From: Cognatundibacterium rugosum
Lineage (GTDB): Bacteria > Pseudomonadota > Gammaproteobacteria > Burkholderiales > Burkholderiaceae_D
DNA length: 64,000 bases
NCBI RefSeq assembly: GCF_014284365.1
Contig: NZ_JACOGG010000014.1
Span: forward strand, 1 to 64,000
Reading direction: 5' to 3'
The position numbers and the translations under genes are program-made. A model generated the notes under the pieces. It ran no database searches and was not told the origin of the DNA. It saw nothing but the letters and a program-made list of their open reading frames with translations. Below, in pieces: positions 8,117 through 17,320 of this stretch; the stretch's first letter is position 1; each line of letters opens with the position of its first letter.

Positions 8117-9979
8117 TTAACGCTTGCCAGGCTTACGATAGGTAGGACGCGCCGTCACCAGCGCTGTTGCCTTGTCGGCCAGCCGGAATTGCTGAGCCGG
8201 TACATCGTCGGCCTGCAATTTCGCTTTGACGACCATCAGCTCATCGCGCCGGAACGCGTGAATTTCTACCGTTTCACCGATACGATAGCGACCCACTGCA
8301 TTGCTCAGGCCATCTGCGGCATCCGCTGCTGTAATGCGCAAACCATTGATCGCGATCAGCACATCAAGCGCAGACAAACCGGCCTGATGCGCGGCACGTC
8401 CTTCAAAGACATTGGCAAGCTTGCAGTCGTTGCCATCGCGTGCCACTTTGACGCCAAGACTGGCTTTCTGACTCGCGACACCGCCATCCACAAGCACGCC
8501 GAAGTCCGCATACAGGCTACTCAATGGCACATCTTCGGTACCAAATACATGTTTATCCAGGAAGCGACGGACATCAACACCGGTCGTCTTTTCGATGATG
8601 GCTGCGATTTCCTGCTCACCGAGGCCACGCTGTTCGCCGGATGGCAACCGCGTATAAAAGTCACGGCCGAATTGCTGCCACAAGGCGCGCATCACATCAT
8701 CCAGCGATTTTTTACCAGCAGTCTGCTGGCGTATGCTCAGGTCCAGCCCAAGTGCCACCAGCGAACCCTTGGTGTAATAGCTGACGATGGCGTTGGGGGA
8801 ATTTTCATCCTGACGGTAATACTTAGTCCAGGCATCAAAGCTGGATTCGGCCACGCTTTGCTTCAGACGTCCACTGCCACGCAACACCATATTCACGGTT
8901 TTTGCCAGCAGTTTCAGGTATGCGCTTTCATCGATCACACCGGCACGCACCAGCATCAGATCATCGTAATAGCTGGTGAAACCTTCAAACAGCCACAACA
9001 GGCTGGTGTAGTTTTCCTGGCTCAGGTCATAGCTGGCGAAGACCGCAGGCTTAATACGTTTGACATTCCAGGTATGGAAATACTCATGGCTGCACAGGCC
9101 CAGAAAGCCCTTGTAGCCCTCACTCATTTCACTCTGGTGCTTGAGCGGGATATCGTTGCGGTTGCAGATCAAGGCAGTCGAGGCGCGATGCTCCAGTCCA
9201 CCATAGCCTTCGCCGACTACCATGGTCATGAACACATAACGATCCATCGGCGCTTTTTTCGTGCGTGGCTCGAACAGTGCAATCTGGCTCTCGCAGATTT
9301 TCTTCACATCAGACACCATGCGGTCCATGTCCATGTTCGGCACTTTACCCGTCACCACGAAATCATGCGGCACGCCACACGCCTCAAAACTAGCGAGAGC
9401 GAAGTCGCCCATTTCAACCGGATGATCGATCAGCTCATCGTAATCACGTGCCACATAGCTACCAAAACCATAGCGTTTGGCTTTCAGCTCAGGCAACGAA
9501 GTCGCGACACGCCAGCTCTTGCAGACAGGATCGGCCGCGCGCTGGATATCGACCACATGCTGGCTGTTTTCCTGACCATGCACAGCCAGAAAAACGCTGG
9601 TGCCGTTGAAGAAAGCGTGGTTCTGATCCAGATGCGCGGCGCGCACCGATAAATCCCAGGCATAAACTTCGTAGCTGATGCTCAGCGCACCTTTGCACGG
9701 TGCTGCCTGCCAGGTGTGTTTATTCAGTTTTTTCAGGCTGACTTTTTTACCTGCTGCGCTGGCCTTGATCTGCACGATATTGCGCGCAAACTCACGTACC
9801 ATGTAACTGCCCGGTATCCAGACGGGCAGACTCAGGATCTGTCCATCGGTGGCGGGCTGAGCAATGTCCAGTGTTACCTGAAACAAGTGACCGGCCAGGT
9901 CTTTTGGAATAATACTGTAGTGAATACCGGCAGTTGTCTGCCGCGCAGTGCGTCCCTGTACTGTCGTCGTTTTTGCCAT
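8117..9979 (-). CDS. M61 family peptidase with PDZ domain
   Basis: 620 residues from the ATG at 9979; a TTG two codons upstream is also in frame. An N-terminal beta domain precedes a gluzincin catalytic domain with HEYFHTWNVKRIKP (zinc site HEYFH at 298-302), YGGLEHRAST upstream and LLWLFEGFTSYYDDLML, whose EG-Y segment supplies the third ligand. A PDZ domain lies at about 500-590 (VFEGRAAHQAGLSALDVLIAINGLRI). This is the layout of glycyl aminopeptidase-like M61 enzymes. No signal peptide is evident, so a cytoplasmic location is likely. It stands alone between two terminators. Confidence 0.9.
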   Translation of the reverse strand: MAKTTTVQGRTARQTTAGIHYSIIPKDLAGHLFQVTLDIAQPATDGQILSLPVWIPGSYMVREFARNIVQIKASAAGKKVSLKKLNKHTWQAAPCKGALSISYEVYAWDLSVRAAHLDQNHAFFNGTSVFLAVHGQENSQHVVDIQRAADPVCKSWRVATSLPELKAKRYGFGSYVARDYDELIDHPVEMGDFALASFEACGVPHDFVVTGKVPNMDMDRMVSDVKKICESQIALFEPRTKKAPMDRYVFMTMVVGEGYGGLEHRASTALICNRNDIPLKHQSEMSEGYKGFLGLCSHEYFHTWNVKRIKPAVFASYDLSQENYTSLLWLFEGFTSYYDDLMLVRAGVIDESAYLKLLAKTVNMVLRGSGRLKQSVAESSFDAWTKYYRQDENSPNAIVSYYTKGSLVALGLDLSIRQQTAGKKSLDDVMRALWQQFGRDFYTRLPSGEQRGLGEQEIAAIIEKTTGVDVRRFLDKHVFGTEDVPLSSLYADFGVLVDGGVASQKASLGVKVARDGNDCKLANVFEGRAAHQAGLSALDVLIAINGLRITAADAADGLSNAVGRYRIGETVEIHAFRRDELMVVKAKLQADDVPAQQFRLADKATALVTARPTYRKPGKR

Positions 9980-10138
9980 GCTCAACGATCTTTCTGAAAT
10001 AAAGTGAAATCAAATTAAATAATTAGTGGACTGAAACCTGCCCCTGCCAGCCATGGCGTGCAACACAGACACCGCGGAATACCGCTGAATATGAGCTGTC
10101 AGTCGCCGGGGAAGAGATGCGTCAGTCCTGAATAAAAC

Positions 10139-10162
10139 AAAACCAGAGCAAACTCTGGTTTT
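10139..10162 (-). terminator. Intrinsic terminator of the DUF3429 gene
   Basis: A 10-bp perfect stem AAAACCAGAG / CTCTGGTTTT with a 4-base loop. On the minus strand it is followed by GTTTTATTC. It lies six bases past the stop codon of the DUF3429 gene. Confidence 0.85.
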
Positions 10163-10167
10163 GGCGT

Positions 10168-10620
10168 TCAGCTACGTACGTTGGCGGCGATAAAAGTGAA
10201 TATCTGCGCGCCCACTACGACACGGGTCAGTTGCAGACGCAGATCGATAAACCAGGCTGGTACCGCATAACTCTGATACAGTTTTTTGTCGATTTTATAG
10301 GCTGCGATGAAGCCAACTACCTGCACCACAAAACCGAACAGCATATTACTCAGAGAACACCAGGCAATCAGCGTGGGGATGACACCCCAGATCATTGCCC
10401 GCCGGGTTTCTTCGTCGTCCTTACCCTGAGCCATCAGCGTCACGCCCCAATGCAAACCACCCAGGAAAGACAAAATCACGATGCCATACGCCAGCTGCGC
10501 TTTGATGAAATACCCCAGCCAGTCAGGATGCACGATCCAGCACAGTACCGTCAGTAAAACAAACGGAATCAGGCCAGCAAAGCCCAGTCGTATTACCAGT
10601 TTTTGATTGAGATTATTCAT
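10168..10620 (-). CDS. DUF3429 integral membrane protein
   Basis: 150 residues from the ATG at 10620 (MNNLNQKLVIRLGFAGLIPF). The frame is open further upstream, but that extension has no family resemblance. About five hydrophobic helices are visible: LGFAGLIPFVLLTVLCWIV, AQLAYGIVILSFLGGLHWGV, a segment around VIPTLIAWCSL and FGFVVQVVGFIAAY, plus the C-terminal ARVVVGAQIFTFIA-like segment. The conserved SFLGGLHWG motif is typical of DUF3429 proteins, whose function is unknown. It has its own terminator and stands alone. Confidence 0.8.
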   Translation of the reverse strand: MNNLNQKLVIRLGFAGLIPFVLLTVLCWIVHPDWLGYFIKAQLAYGIVILSFLGGLHWGVTLMAQGKDDEETRRAMIWGVIPTLIAWCSLSNMLFGFVVQVVGFIAAYKIDKKLYQSYAVPAWFIDLRLQLTRVVVGAQIFTFIAANVRS

Positions 10621-10853
10621 AAAATTTAGCCGTACGCCACCAAGTCTCACGATGAAGCCGACCAGTAGCAATATTTTGCAAATACTGCTTACGAGCAACT
10701 CCTCCGCATGAAAATTTTCCTGTCAAATTCGGGAAAACGATATTCTAAGAGGAAATATTCAAGTTAGATATACATCTGCGCACAGAAGAAGCCATTTACT
10801 GTGTAGAAAGTCACAATTTCCAACAAAAAGCACGACAATCCGTCGAAAAGGGC

Positions 10854-11459
10854 TCAGATATCCCCATTGTGACGCAAATGAAGCCAGTCATCCTGCGTGT
10901 CGATATCCTGGCAAATCCCGGCATCGTCCAAAGTCAGACGGTATACGCTTTCCGAATGCAGTAAGCCACGTGCGCCCTGATCGCCCTGCAATTGCAATAA
11001 GTCAGGCAGACAGGACGCAGCGAACGCAACCGGATTGCCGCGCTGCCCCTGATGTTCGGGCACCACGATCCGATGCCCGGCTAAGGCAGCATCGCGAATT
11101 GCAAGGAGGCTTTCAACTGTGACACAGGGCATATCCGCCAATGCCACCAGCCAGCCGGCACTATGCTGAGTCTGCATCAAGGCAGCGCGCAGGCTATGGG
11201 CCATGCCAAGATCGGCTTGTTCAGTCAACACAATGGCGCAACCGGCATCGGCCAATTGCCTCTGCAATTCCTGCTGGTCGGGACGTAACACGGCAATGCT
11301 GAATGGAAAAGCCTGTAACAGACGTGTGGCGCAGGCAACTGCGACAGATGGGTACTCTCCCCAGGGTATCAGCAGTTTGGATTGCTGACCCGCCGGGTCA
11401 AAACGACGTCCGCGCCCGGCTGCCAGCAAAATGCCAGTCCAGGCCGCGGACTCAGTCAT
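10854..11459 (-). CDS. MocA-like nucleotidyltransferase
   Basis: 201 residues with a Rossmann-type nucleotidyltransferase fold. The signature LLAAGRGRRFDPAG..SKLLIP lies at the N terminus and the metal-binding LADMPCV at about 97-103. RGNPVAF is also typical of the MobA/MocA group. Members transfer CMP or GMP to molybdopterin (molybdenum cofactor maturation). No other cofactor genes lie nearby, so the nucleotide and acceptor are uncertain. Its ATG overlaps the dsbC stop codon (TAATG), so the two are probably co-transcribed. Confidence 0.8.
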   Translation of the reverse strand: MTESAAWTGILLAAGRGRRFDPAGQQSKLLIPWGEYPSVAVACATRLLQAFPFSIAVLRPDQQELQRQLADAGCAIVLTEQADLGMAHSLRAALMQTQHSAGWLVALADMPCVTVESLLAIRDAALAGHRIVVPEHQGQRGNPVAFAASCLPDLLQLQGDQGARGLLHSESVYRLTLDDAGICQDIDTQDDWLHLRHNGDI

Positions 11460-12202
11460 TAATTGGCCTTGCCACCAGCAATGCTGGCGAATTTTTCTTC
11501 CAGGCCTTTGGCATTGACCGCACCCGGGATACGGGTGCCATCGCTAAAGAAAATCGCCGGGGTGCCGGTCACGCGCAGCTTCTGCCCCAAGGCCAGGACT
11601 TTGTCATGCGGAGTGAGGCAATTTGCCGGTGCTGTGGACGCGGATTTGCCATGGACCATCCAGTCATCCCAGGCTTTATTCCTGTCAGATGAGCACCAGA
11701 TGTTTTTAGACTTGGCCGTGGAATCATCCGACAGGATGTTATACATGAAGGTATACACCGTAATATTGTCCATGCCTGCCAGGGTTTTACGGAATTGTTT
11801 GCAGTAGCCGCAATTCGGGTCTTCAAACACGGCGATAACTCGCTTACCATCGCCCTTCACCATCTTCAAGGCCAGCTCCAGTGGCAGATCAGAGAATTTA
11901 ATCTTACTCAGTTCTTCGACTCTGGCACGTGTGTAATTGGTGCTGGTTTTGGCATCAATCACATTCCCGACGAATAAAAACTGCGCTTTTTCATCGGTGT
12001 AAATCACATCGCTGCCAACCCTGACTTCATACAACCCGGAATAAGGGGTTTTTAGCACAGAATCGACTTTCACGCCTTCCCCCAGACGTGGCTCCACCAG
12101 TTTTTTAACAGCGGTTTCCTGTGGCGTCTGCGCCGCTACCTGGATAGAGATCAGACCGGATAACAGACTTACTGCGGCGATTGCCACGAACTTCAGCTTC
12201 AT
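11459..12202 (-). CDS. dsbC: Thiol:disulfide interchange protein DsbC
   Basis: 247 residues with a signal peptide (MKLKFVAIAAVSLLSGLISI, cleavage near AAQ). An N-terminal dimerisation domain is followed by a thioredoxin domain with active site CGYC (131-134) in EDPNCGYCKQF and the cis-Pro loop TGTPAIFF. A second cysteine pair (CSSDRN... and CLTPHD) matches the structural disulfide of DsbC. It isomerises wrong disulfides in the periplasm. The ATG has AAGGA upstream. dsbB is also in the window (51.5 kb), and dsbA and dsbD are not. Confidence 0.93.
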   Translation of the reverse strand: MKLKFVAIAAVSLLSGLISIQVAAQTPQETAVKKLVEPRLGEGVKVDSVLKTPYSGLYEVRVGSDVIYTDEKAQFLFVGNVIDAKTSTNYTRARVEELSKIKFSDLPLELALKMVKGDGKRVIAVFEDPNCGYCKQFRKTLAGMDNITVYTFMYNILSDDSTAKSKNIWCSSDRNKAWDDWMVHGKSASTAPANCLTPHDKVLALGQKLRVTGTPAIFFSDGTRIPGAVNAKGLEEKFASIAGGKAN

Positions 12203-12240
12203 TACTTTTTTCCTTTGGCCATCGCCATGAGGCGTGAGGC

Positions 12241-13431
12241 TTAGCGCCCCATCGCATGAGAAATTAATTTGTTCTTTATGAGTGGCAAACGGTCCAGTAA
12301 GTTCATTCCCAGATTCCGCATCAGGCGCGCCGGCCCCAGATTTGAACCAAACAAACGCGACAAACCATCGGTCGTCACTTGCATTAACAAGACATCCTGT
12401 TTGCGTGCGCGGCGATAGGCTTCCAATAAACGCGCATCACCACAATCGCGGAATTCATCACGCTGCTTCACCAGACGCAGCAAATCAGCCACATCGCCAA
12501 AGCCCAGATTCATACCGTGCCCAGCCAACGGATGCACCACATGTGCTGCATCCCCAATCAGCGCAACGCGTTCAGCAATCAGGCTGTGCGGACATATCAG
12601 ACGCAAAGGAAAGGCCTTGATATCCTCAGGCAGCACAGGCGTCAAATGCCCATGCGTCTCCAGACAATAATGTTCGAGCGCAGACACCAGGCCAGACAAA
12701 GGTTCACGCACCAGGCGATCAGCAAGGGTATCCGGTGCAGACCAGACCAGCGACACACGCTGTCCGGGCAGCGGCAACAGCGCAATAATACCCTGATCTT
12801 CAATAAACCATTGGTGTGCTACCCCGTGATGCGGCTTGCTACACTCGAAATTCGTGACGACCCCCTTTTGCCCGTAGGAGCGATAGTCTATGCCGATATC
12901 ACATTGCCCGCGCACCCAGGACTGCGCACCATCGGCACCGACGATCAGCTTCGCCTCAATCGTATCGCCATCGGCCAGCGTCAGCCTGGCTGCCTGGGTA
13001 TCCACATGCAATTGCTGCGCCCGGCCCACATGCAGCTGCAGGTTTTGCGCAAAACGTAGTGCGCTATCGAGTGCCAGACTCAGATTGCGGTTCTCGATTA
13101 TCCAGGCTAACTCCTGAGTACGCGCGCTATAGGCGTCAAAACCCAGCTGTCCATCGCGCTGCTCCGCGCCATCCTTGACCTGCATACCTGTCACTGCGGC
13201 AACCCGGCTATGATCGAGCGCACCCCAGACTTTTAACTGATCCAATAAATCATAGGCCACATGGTTCAGTGCGAACACGCGCACATCCCAATCGGCCGAT
13301 GCCACCGTCGGTGCTGCTGACTCGCACAAGACCCGAACAGTCAAACCGGCTTGCGCCAGCCCCAGCGCCGCCGCCTTCCCCACCGCGCCATTACCAACGA
13401 TGCAAATATCACAATGATGTATCTGAGCCAT
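12241..13431 (-). CDS. UbiH/UbiF/VisC-type FAD monooxygenase
   Basis: 396 residues, full length for the ubiquinone-biosynthesis hydroxylase family. The dinucleotide-binding GNGAVGKAAALGLAQAGL (12-29), the DG motif VGADGAQSWVRGQ and the second FAD motif LIGDAAHVVHPLAGHGMNLG are all present. These enzymes hydroxylate the ring of octaprenyl-phenol intermediates using NAD(P)H and O2. Which ring position is modified (UbiH, UbiF, UbiI or UbiM type) cannot be decided here. It lies 38 bases upstream of dsbC and could be co-transcribed with it. Confidence 0.88.
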   Translation of the reverse strand: MAQIHHCDICIVGNGAVGKAAALGLAQAGLTVRVLCESAAPTVASADWDVRVFALNHVAYDLLDQLKVWGALDHSRVAAVTGMQVKDGAEQRDGQLGFDAYSARTQELAWIIENRNLSLALDSALRFAQNLQLHVGRAQQLHVDTQAARLTLADGDTIEAKLIVGADGAQSWVRGQCDIGIDYRSYGQKGVVTNFECSKPHHGVAHQWFIEDQGIIALLPLPGQRVSLVWSAPDTLADRLVREPLSGLVSALEHYCLETHGHLTPVLPEDIKAFPLRLICPHSLIAERVALIGDAAHVVHPLAGHGMNLGFGDVADLLRLVKQRDEFRDCGDARLLEAYRRARKQDVLLMQVTTDGLSRLFGSNLGPARLMRNLGMNLLDRLPLIKNKLISHAMGR

Positions 13432-13551
13432 AGCGTGACCTTTTCTTTTGTCTTCAACAAGTCAGCCATTATACGGCAGCGCCCCCGCCCCTTCCGATGC
13501 GCCAGATCAAGAACAATTGGCGCAGAAAACAAGTATTTTCACCCTCCCCCC

Positions 13552-13580
13552 TTGCCAAAGCGGGCTTCGATCTCTATAAT
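13552..13580 (+). promoter_or_regulatory. tRNA-Phe promoter
   Basis: -35 TTGCCA (13552-13557) and a perfect -10 TATAAT (13575-13580) with a 17-base spacer. The -10 ends 11 bases before the mature tRNA 5' end, so the primary transcript has almost no leader. Confidence 0.85.
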
Positions 13581-13591
13581 TCTTGTTTCTT

Positions 13592-13667
13592 GGCCTGGTA
13601 GCTCAGTCGGTAGAGCAGAGGATTGAAAATCCTTGTGTCGGTGGTTCGATTCCGCCCCGGGCCACCA
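13592..13667 (+). tRNA. tRNA-Phe (GAA)
   Basis: 76 bases with an encoded CCA end. The acceptor stem is GGCCTGG / CCGGGCC with one T-G wobble. The anticodon stem GAGGA/TCCTT holds the loop TTGAAAA with anticodon GAA. The T-arm is GGTGG-TTCGATT-CCGCC. It has its own promoter and terminator. The polysaccharide locus begins just past its 3' end on the opposite strand. Confidence 0.98.
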
Positions 13668-13673
13668 AGATAT

Positions 13674-13709
13674 AAGCCGCTTAACGGAGAAATTTGTTAA
13701 GCGGCTTTT
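13674..13709 (+). terminator. tRNA-Phe terminator
   Basis: A 12-bp perfect stem AAGCCGCTTAAC / GTTAAGCGGCTT with a 10-base loop, followed by TTTTCTCTTT. It begins seven bases after the tRNA 3' end. Confidence 0.9.
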
Positions 13710-13792
13710 CTCTTTGCATCTACGCATAAATAGCCTTGCCATTCCGTTACGGGACCACAAAGAACTACGACTCCACACATCTGTGTAGGCTC

Positions 13793-13838
13793 ATAAAAAA
13801 TAAAATCGCCCGACACCACTAAATGACGTCAAGCGATT
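13793..13838 (-). terminator. Terminator of the polysaccharide operon
   Basis: On the minus strand AATCGCTTGAC (13838-13828) pairs with GTCGGGCGATT (13814-13804) over 11 bp including two wobble pairs, with a 13-base loop. It is followed by TTATTTTTTA. It lies 26 bases after the stop of the last polysaccharide gene, closing the 27-kb minus-strand run. Confidence 0.75.
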
Positions 13839-13863
13839 CAAACGCAATTAATTTCAAATGCCT

Positions 13864-15057
13864 TTATTCGTGAGAGAGTGCTTTGATAATTTGCTGAACG
13901 GAACTTTTCACCGAAAATTCTCGGTCAAAAAGATGGATACAACGGCTCGATAAATTTGGGTCTGCATGAATTTGCTCAAGCAAGGTATTCGCCAATTCAA
14001 GCAAATCATTGACTTGATTGCTTTCACAGACCTGGCCAACCTTTTCATTGAGAATAAGTGTAGACAGATCATTCCCCGCATTGACGTTCGCCAAAACAGG
14101 AAGGCCACTCTGCATATAAGTCAAAAATTTACCCGGAATATTATGTGATTTATGCCTCGGGTCTAGCGCAACAATACCAACACTGCATTGCGCATATAAA
14201 TCTGGAATCTGATCGGGATCGATTTCATCAAAAAACAATACATTTGAAAGGCTTCGTTCTTGGGCAAAGGTTTTCAATCGTTTTACTTCACTCCCCCTCC
14301 CAACAAGCACAAACCCCACATCTGACCGGACAAGCATTTTCTCTGCCAGTTGCAGAACGATATCCATCCCCTGCGCTACGCCCATGTTTCCCGCATAGAC
14401 AAACACCTTACGTCCAGCGAGAGATGTTTCATCGATACGAATAACACATTTATCTACAGCTGGCTTGCCTAGCCAATTCTGTAACACCTCGAGTTTGCCA
14501 TTACTCTTTTTCAACCAATTATCGAAATAGGAGCGGTTGCCGGGCGTCTGCACACCAATGACATCCGCCACTGAGTATTGGTACTGCGCGATCGCATTGA
14601 AAAACTGATAGGGCAAACCACGCCCCATCAGACCCATGTCTACAGCCCATTCTGGAAAAATATCCCGAATGATAAGGTAGCCTTTACAGCCACATCTCTT
14701 TTTCAAACTGTTCGCAAGAGGGCCATGAAAGATAGATGGGGCATACCAGACTACCCCATCCCATTTTTGAGCACCAAGAGGACTCTTGCTAAGATTTCTG
14801 CGCATCGCATACGGCATAAGAAACTCCCCAATGGTACGACTGACATAATTAATGTCTTTCGTTTTGGGGGCTTTCAAACGCACTACCTGAACTCCATCAA
14901 TTCTCTCGATTACCCAAGAATCATCGATATCGGCAGCCGGCAACAATACGGTGAGCTCATGTCCTTGACGCACAAACTCTCTTGACAGATCACGGAGCTG
15001 AACCGCTCCGGAGTTTCGCAATGGAGGAAAAGTATCTGCGATTAAGACAATGCGCAT
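13864..15057 (-). CDS. WbuB-type glycosyltransferase (GT4 family)
   Basis: 397 residues, two Rossmann-like halves (GT-B). The N terminus MRIVLIADTFPPLRNSGAVQLRDL and the C-terminal donor-site segment PGKFLTYMQSGLPVLANVNAGNDL are typical of GT4 enzymes. VFVYAGNMGVAQGMD marks the start of the donor domain. It directly follows fnlA, fnlB and fnlC in transcription order, the position of wbuB in E. coli O26-type clusters. The likely role is transfer of L-FucNAc or its acetamidino form to the lipid-linked repeat unit on the cytoplasmic side. Donor specificity is inferred from position. Confidence 0.8.
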   Translation of the reverse strand: MRIVLIADTFPPLRNSGAVQLRDLSREFVRQGHELTVLLPAADIDDSWVIERIDGVQVVRLKAPKTKDINYVSRTIGEFLMPYAMRRNLSKSPLGAQKWDGVVWYAPSIFHGPLANSLKKRCGCKGYLIIRDIFPEWAVDMGLMGRGLPYQFFNAIAQYQYSVADVIGVQTPGNRSYFDNWLKKSNGKLEVLQNWLGKPAVDKCVIRIDETSLAGRKVFVYAGNMGVAQGMDIVLQLAEKMLVRSDVGFVLVGRGSEVKRLKTFAQERSLSNVLFFDEIDPDQIPDLYAQCSVGIVALDPRHKSHNIPGKFLTYMQSGLPVLANVNAGNDLSTLILNEKVGQVCESNQVNDLLELANTLLEQIHADPNLSSRCIHLFDREFSVKSSVQQIIKALSHE

Positions 15058-15071
15058 AAATCCTCTACCTA

Positions 15072-16211
15072 TTAATACTGTTTCCAGACAACCCGTTTTA
15101 CGTAGTCTGTATAGCTGTGGATGATACGAACGACCTTATCGCTCACATTTGGCATGCTATAGTCAGCCACCAAACGCAAAGTGCGCTCCTTACCCTGAGC
15201 CTGAGTTTGCAAAATTGCTAAACCCTGTCGAACTCGCTCAAGCTCCAATCCAACCATCATTACAGCAGCTTCTTCCATTCCCTCTGGACGCTCGTGCGCT
15301 TCTCTCAGATTCAACGCTGGGAAATTTAAAATTGAAGACTCTTCATTGATGGTGCCACTATCAGACAATACGGCCTTAGCATGCATTTGCAAGTTCACGT
15401 AGTCATGAAAACCAAGCGGCTTCAAGAGGCGAACATTAGGATGGAACGTCGATCCTGTCGCATCCACTCGTTTTTGAGTGCGCGGATGCGTAGACACTAC
15501 GACGGGCAGCTTATAATCTTCAGCGACGCCATTCAGTACTTGCACCAGTTTAGAAAAACTCCGGTCTGACTCAATGTTTTCTTCACGATGAGCACTCACA
15601 ACAAAATACTGAGACTCTGTCAACCCTAAGCGCTTCAACGCATCAGACGCCTGAATTTGTGGCATGTAATGATTTAACACCTCGTACATCGGGCTACCTG
15701 TCTTAATGACTTGATCTGGTGGCAGACCTTCGCGCAGCAGGTAATCGCGTGCAATTGTGCTGTAGGTCAGATTGATGTCTGATGTGTGATCTACAATACG
15801 ACGATTAGTCTCCTCTGGCACACGCAAATCAAAACAACGATTCCCAGCTTCCATATGGAAGATAGGAACCTTACGTCGTTTTGCCGGGATCACGGAAAGG
15901 CAACTATTGGTGTCTCCAAGCACGAGCATGGCATCTGGTTTGACTTCGGCCAATACATGATCTACAGCAGTAATTAAGTTACCTATCGTATTTGCAGCCC
16001 CGGTACTTCCCTCTGCACTGTTCAGAAAGTAATCAGGTTTGCGAACTGAAAGGTCATCAAAAAAAACCTGATTTAATTCGTAATCATAGTTCTGCCCTGT
16101 GTGCACCAAGATATGATCGCAATGCTGATCCAGCGCAGCTAACACACGTGAAAGGCGAATAATTTCTGGTCGTGTACCCACGACCGACATGACTTTAAGT
16201 TTTTTCATCAT
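15072..16211 (-). CDS. fnlC: UDP-sugar 2-epimerase FnlC/WbjD
   Basis: 379 residues of the non-hydrolysing UDP-GlcNAc 2-epimerase fold. MSVVGTRPEIIRLSRVLAAL at the N terminus, HTGQNYDYELNQVFF, LGDTNSCLS, HMEAGNRCFDLRVPEETNRR, VSAHREEN and SDSGTINEESS are the family marks. With FnlA and FnlB it completes UDP-L-FucNAc synthesis by C2 epimerisation of UDP-L-PneNAc. Start chosen at the ATG overlapping the fnlB stop codon (TGATG); a TTG one codon upstream is open. The adjacency to fnlA-fnlB separates it from WecB-type enzymes making UDP-ManNAc. Confidence 0.88.
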   Translation of the reverse strand: MMKKLKVMSVVGTRPEIIRLSRVLAALDQHCDHILVHTGQNYDYELNQVFFDDLSVRKPDYFLNSAEGSTGAANTIGNLITAVDHVLAEVKPDAMLVLGDTNSCLSVIPAKRRKVPIFHMEAGNRCFDLRVPEETNRRIVDHTSDINLTYSTIARDYLLREGLPPDQVIKTGSPMYEVLNHYMPQIQASDALKRLGLTESQYFVVSAHREENIESDRSFSKLVQVLNGVAEDYKLPVVVSTHPRTQKRVDATGSTFHPNVRLLKPLGFHDYVNLQMHAKAVLSDSGTINEESSILNFPALNLREAHERPEGMEEAAVMMVGLELERVRQGLAILQTQAQGKERTLRLVADYSMPNVSDKVVRIIHSYTDYVKRVVWKQY

Positions 16212-17317
16212 CAAACTTTGCTAGCGATCGTGTCTGGATTGGCACGATCAAAAATTTCATTTGCCCAGAGCATGACGACCATCTCGTCATCGCCCACGTT
16301 GGTAATGTCGTGTGTCCAACCGGGTACCGTCTCCACGACCTGAGGTTTGGCTCCTTCGGTTTCCAGGTGATACACCTCGTCGGTCAGCATGTGCCGGAAG
16401 CCAAACCTGGCCTTGCCCTTGATGACCAAAAACTTCTCTGTCTTGGTATGGTGATAATGCCCACCACGGGTTATGCCAGGGTGCGCGGTAAAAAAGGAAA
16501 ACTGCCCTGCATCCGGTGTCTTAAGCATTTCAACAAATACGCCGCGAGAGTCGCCATAAGCCGGCACATCATAGGCAAACTTGTCCTTGGGCAGATAGCT
16601 TACATATGTAGCATACAGCGCTCGTGTCAGCCCCGTGCCAACACGCTCGGATATCAGCGTGCTCCTGCAGTTTTTAAAGGCATCGATCTGCTCGGACAGC
16701 TCGCCCAAGGTGATGCTGTATTCAGGCACGACTTCCGGGCGCACCACACCCGCCCAGGGTGACGCTAGCAAAGTCCAAAAAGCATTGATCACATCATCGA
16801 CATAAACCAGACGGATACGTGCGCTTACATCGTTGATCTGCACCGGCAGATCATTTGCCTTGTTGTGGCAAAAAGTCGCCACCACAGAATTGTAGTTGGG
16901 CTTGCACCATTTGCCAAAAACGCCAGGCAAACGATAGATCGCCACCGGGTTGCCGTGATCGGTAGCTAACTGTTCCACGGCCTGCTCTGCACCCAGCTTA
17001 CTGCGGCCATAGAGATTGTCCTGCGCAGCCTGAGCAGACGAAGCGAGCAGCAAAGGAGTCGACCGTCCCGCAGCACGCAGACCCTCGCAAATTTGCCGCG
17101 TCAAGCCTGCATTGACTGTTGCAAACGCATCGGGTGATGCTGGGCGGTTTTCACCGGCCAAATGAATAATGGCATCGGCCTGCGCCAGAGCCGCCTGTAA
17201 CACGGCATCAGTATCTCCGCGTGCAAAAGTCAGCACCTCTGTACCGGCCTGTTCGCGCAAGCGTAACACCAGGTTTTTACCAATGAAACCATTGGCACCT
17301 GTAACCAATACTTTCAT
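16211..17317 (-). CDS. fnlB: Bifunctional-fold reductase FnlB/WbjC
   Basis: 368 residues. The N-terminal SDR domain opens with MKVLVTGANGFIGKN (Gly-rich NAD(P) loop), and the C-terminal part is a cupin domain (GGHYHHTKTEKFLVIKGKARF). This SDR-plus-cupin layout is characteristic of WbjC/FnlB/CapF, which epimerises C3 and reduces C4 of the keto intermediate to give UDP-L-PneNAc. In this family the zinc-binding cupin performs the epimerisation. It lies between fnlA and fnlC with nearly no spacing, so the three are co-translated. Confidence 0.9.
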   Translation of the reverse strand: MKVLVTGANGFIGKNLVLRLREQAGTEVLTFARGDTDAVLQAALAQADAIIHLAGENRPASPDAFATVNAGLTRQICEGLRAAGRSTPLLLASSAQAAQDNLYGRSKLGAEQAVEQLATDHGNPVAIYRLPGVFGKWCKPNYNSVVATFCHNKANDLPVQINDVSARIRLVYVDDVINAFWTLLASPWAGVVRPEVVPEYSITLGELSEQIDAFKNCRSTLISERVGTGLTRALYATYVSYLPKDKFAYDVPAYGDSRGVFVEMLKTPDAGQFSFFTAHPGITRGGHYHHTKTEKFLVIKGKARFGFRHMLTDEVYHLETEGAKPQVVETVPGWTHDITNVGDDEMVVMLWANEIFDRANPDTIASKV

Positions 17318-17320
17318 AGT

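Noticed and set aside
8189-9652. A 487-codon ORF antisense to the M61 peptidase gene
   Set aside because: It is the frame shadow of a strongly conserved enzyme; it has no ribosome site and its His/Thr/Gln-rich make-up is typical of antisense frames.
13592-13667. tRNA-Phe as attachment site for a genomic island spanning the polysaccharide locus
   Set aside because: No integrase is present and no copy of the tRNA 3' end was found near 41.3 kb. The locus ends in its own terminator.
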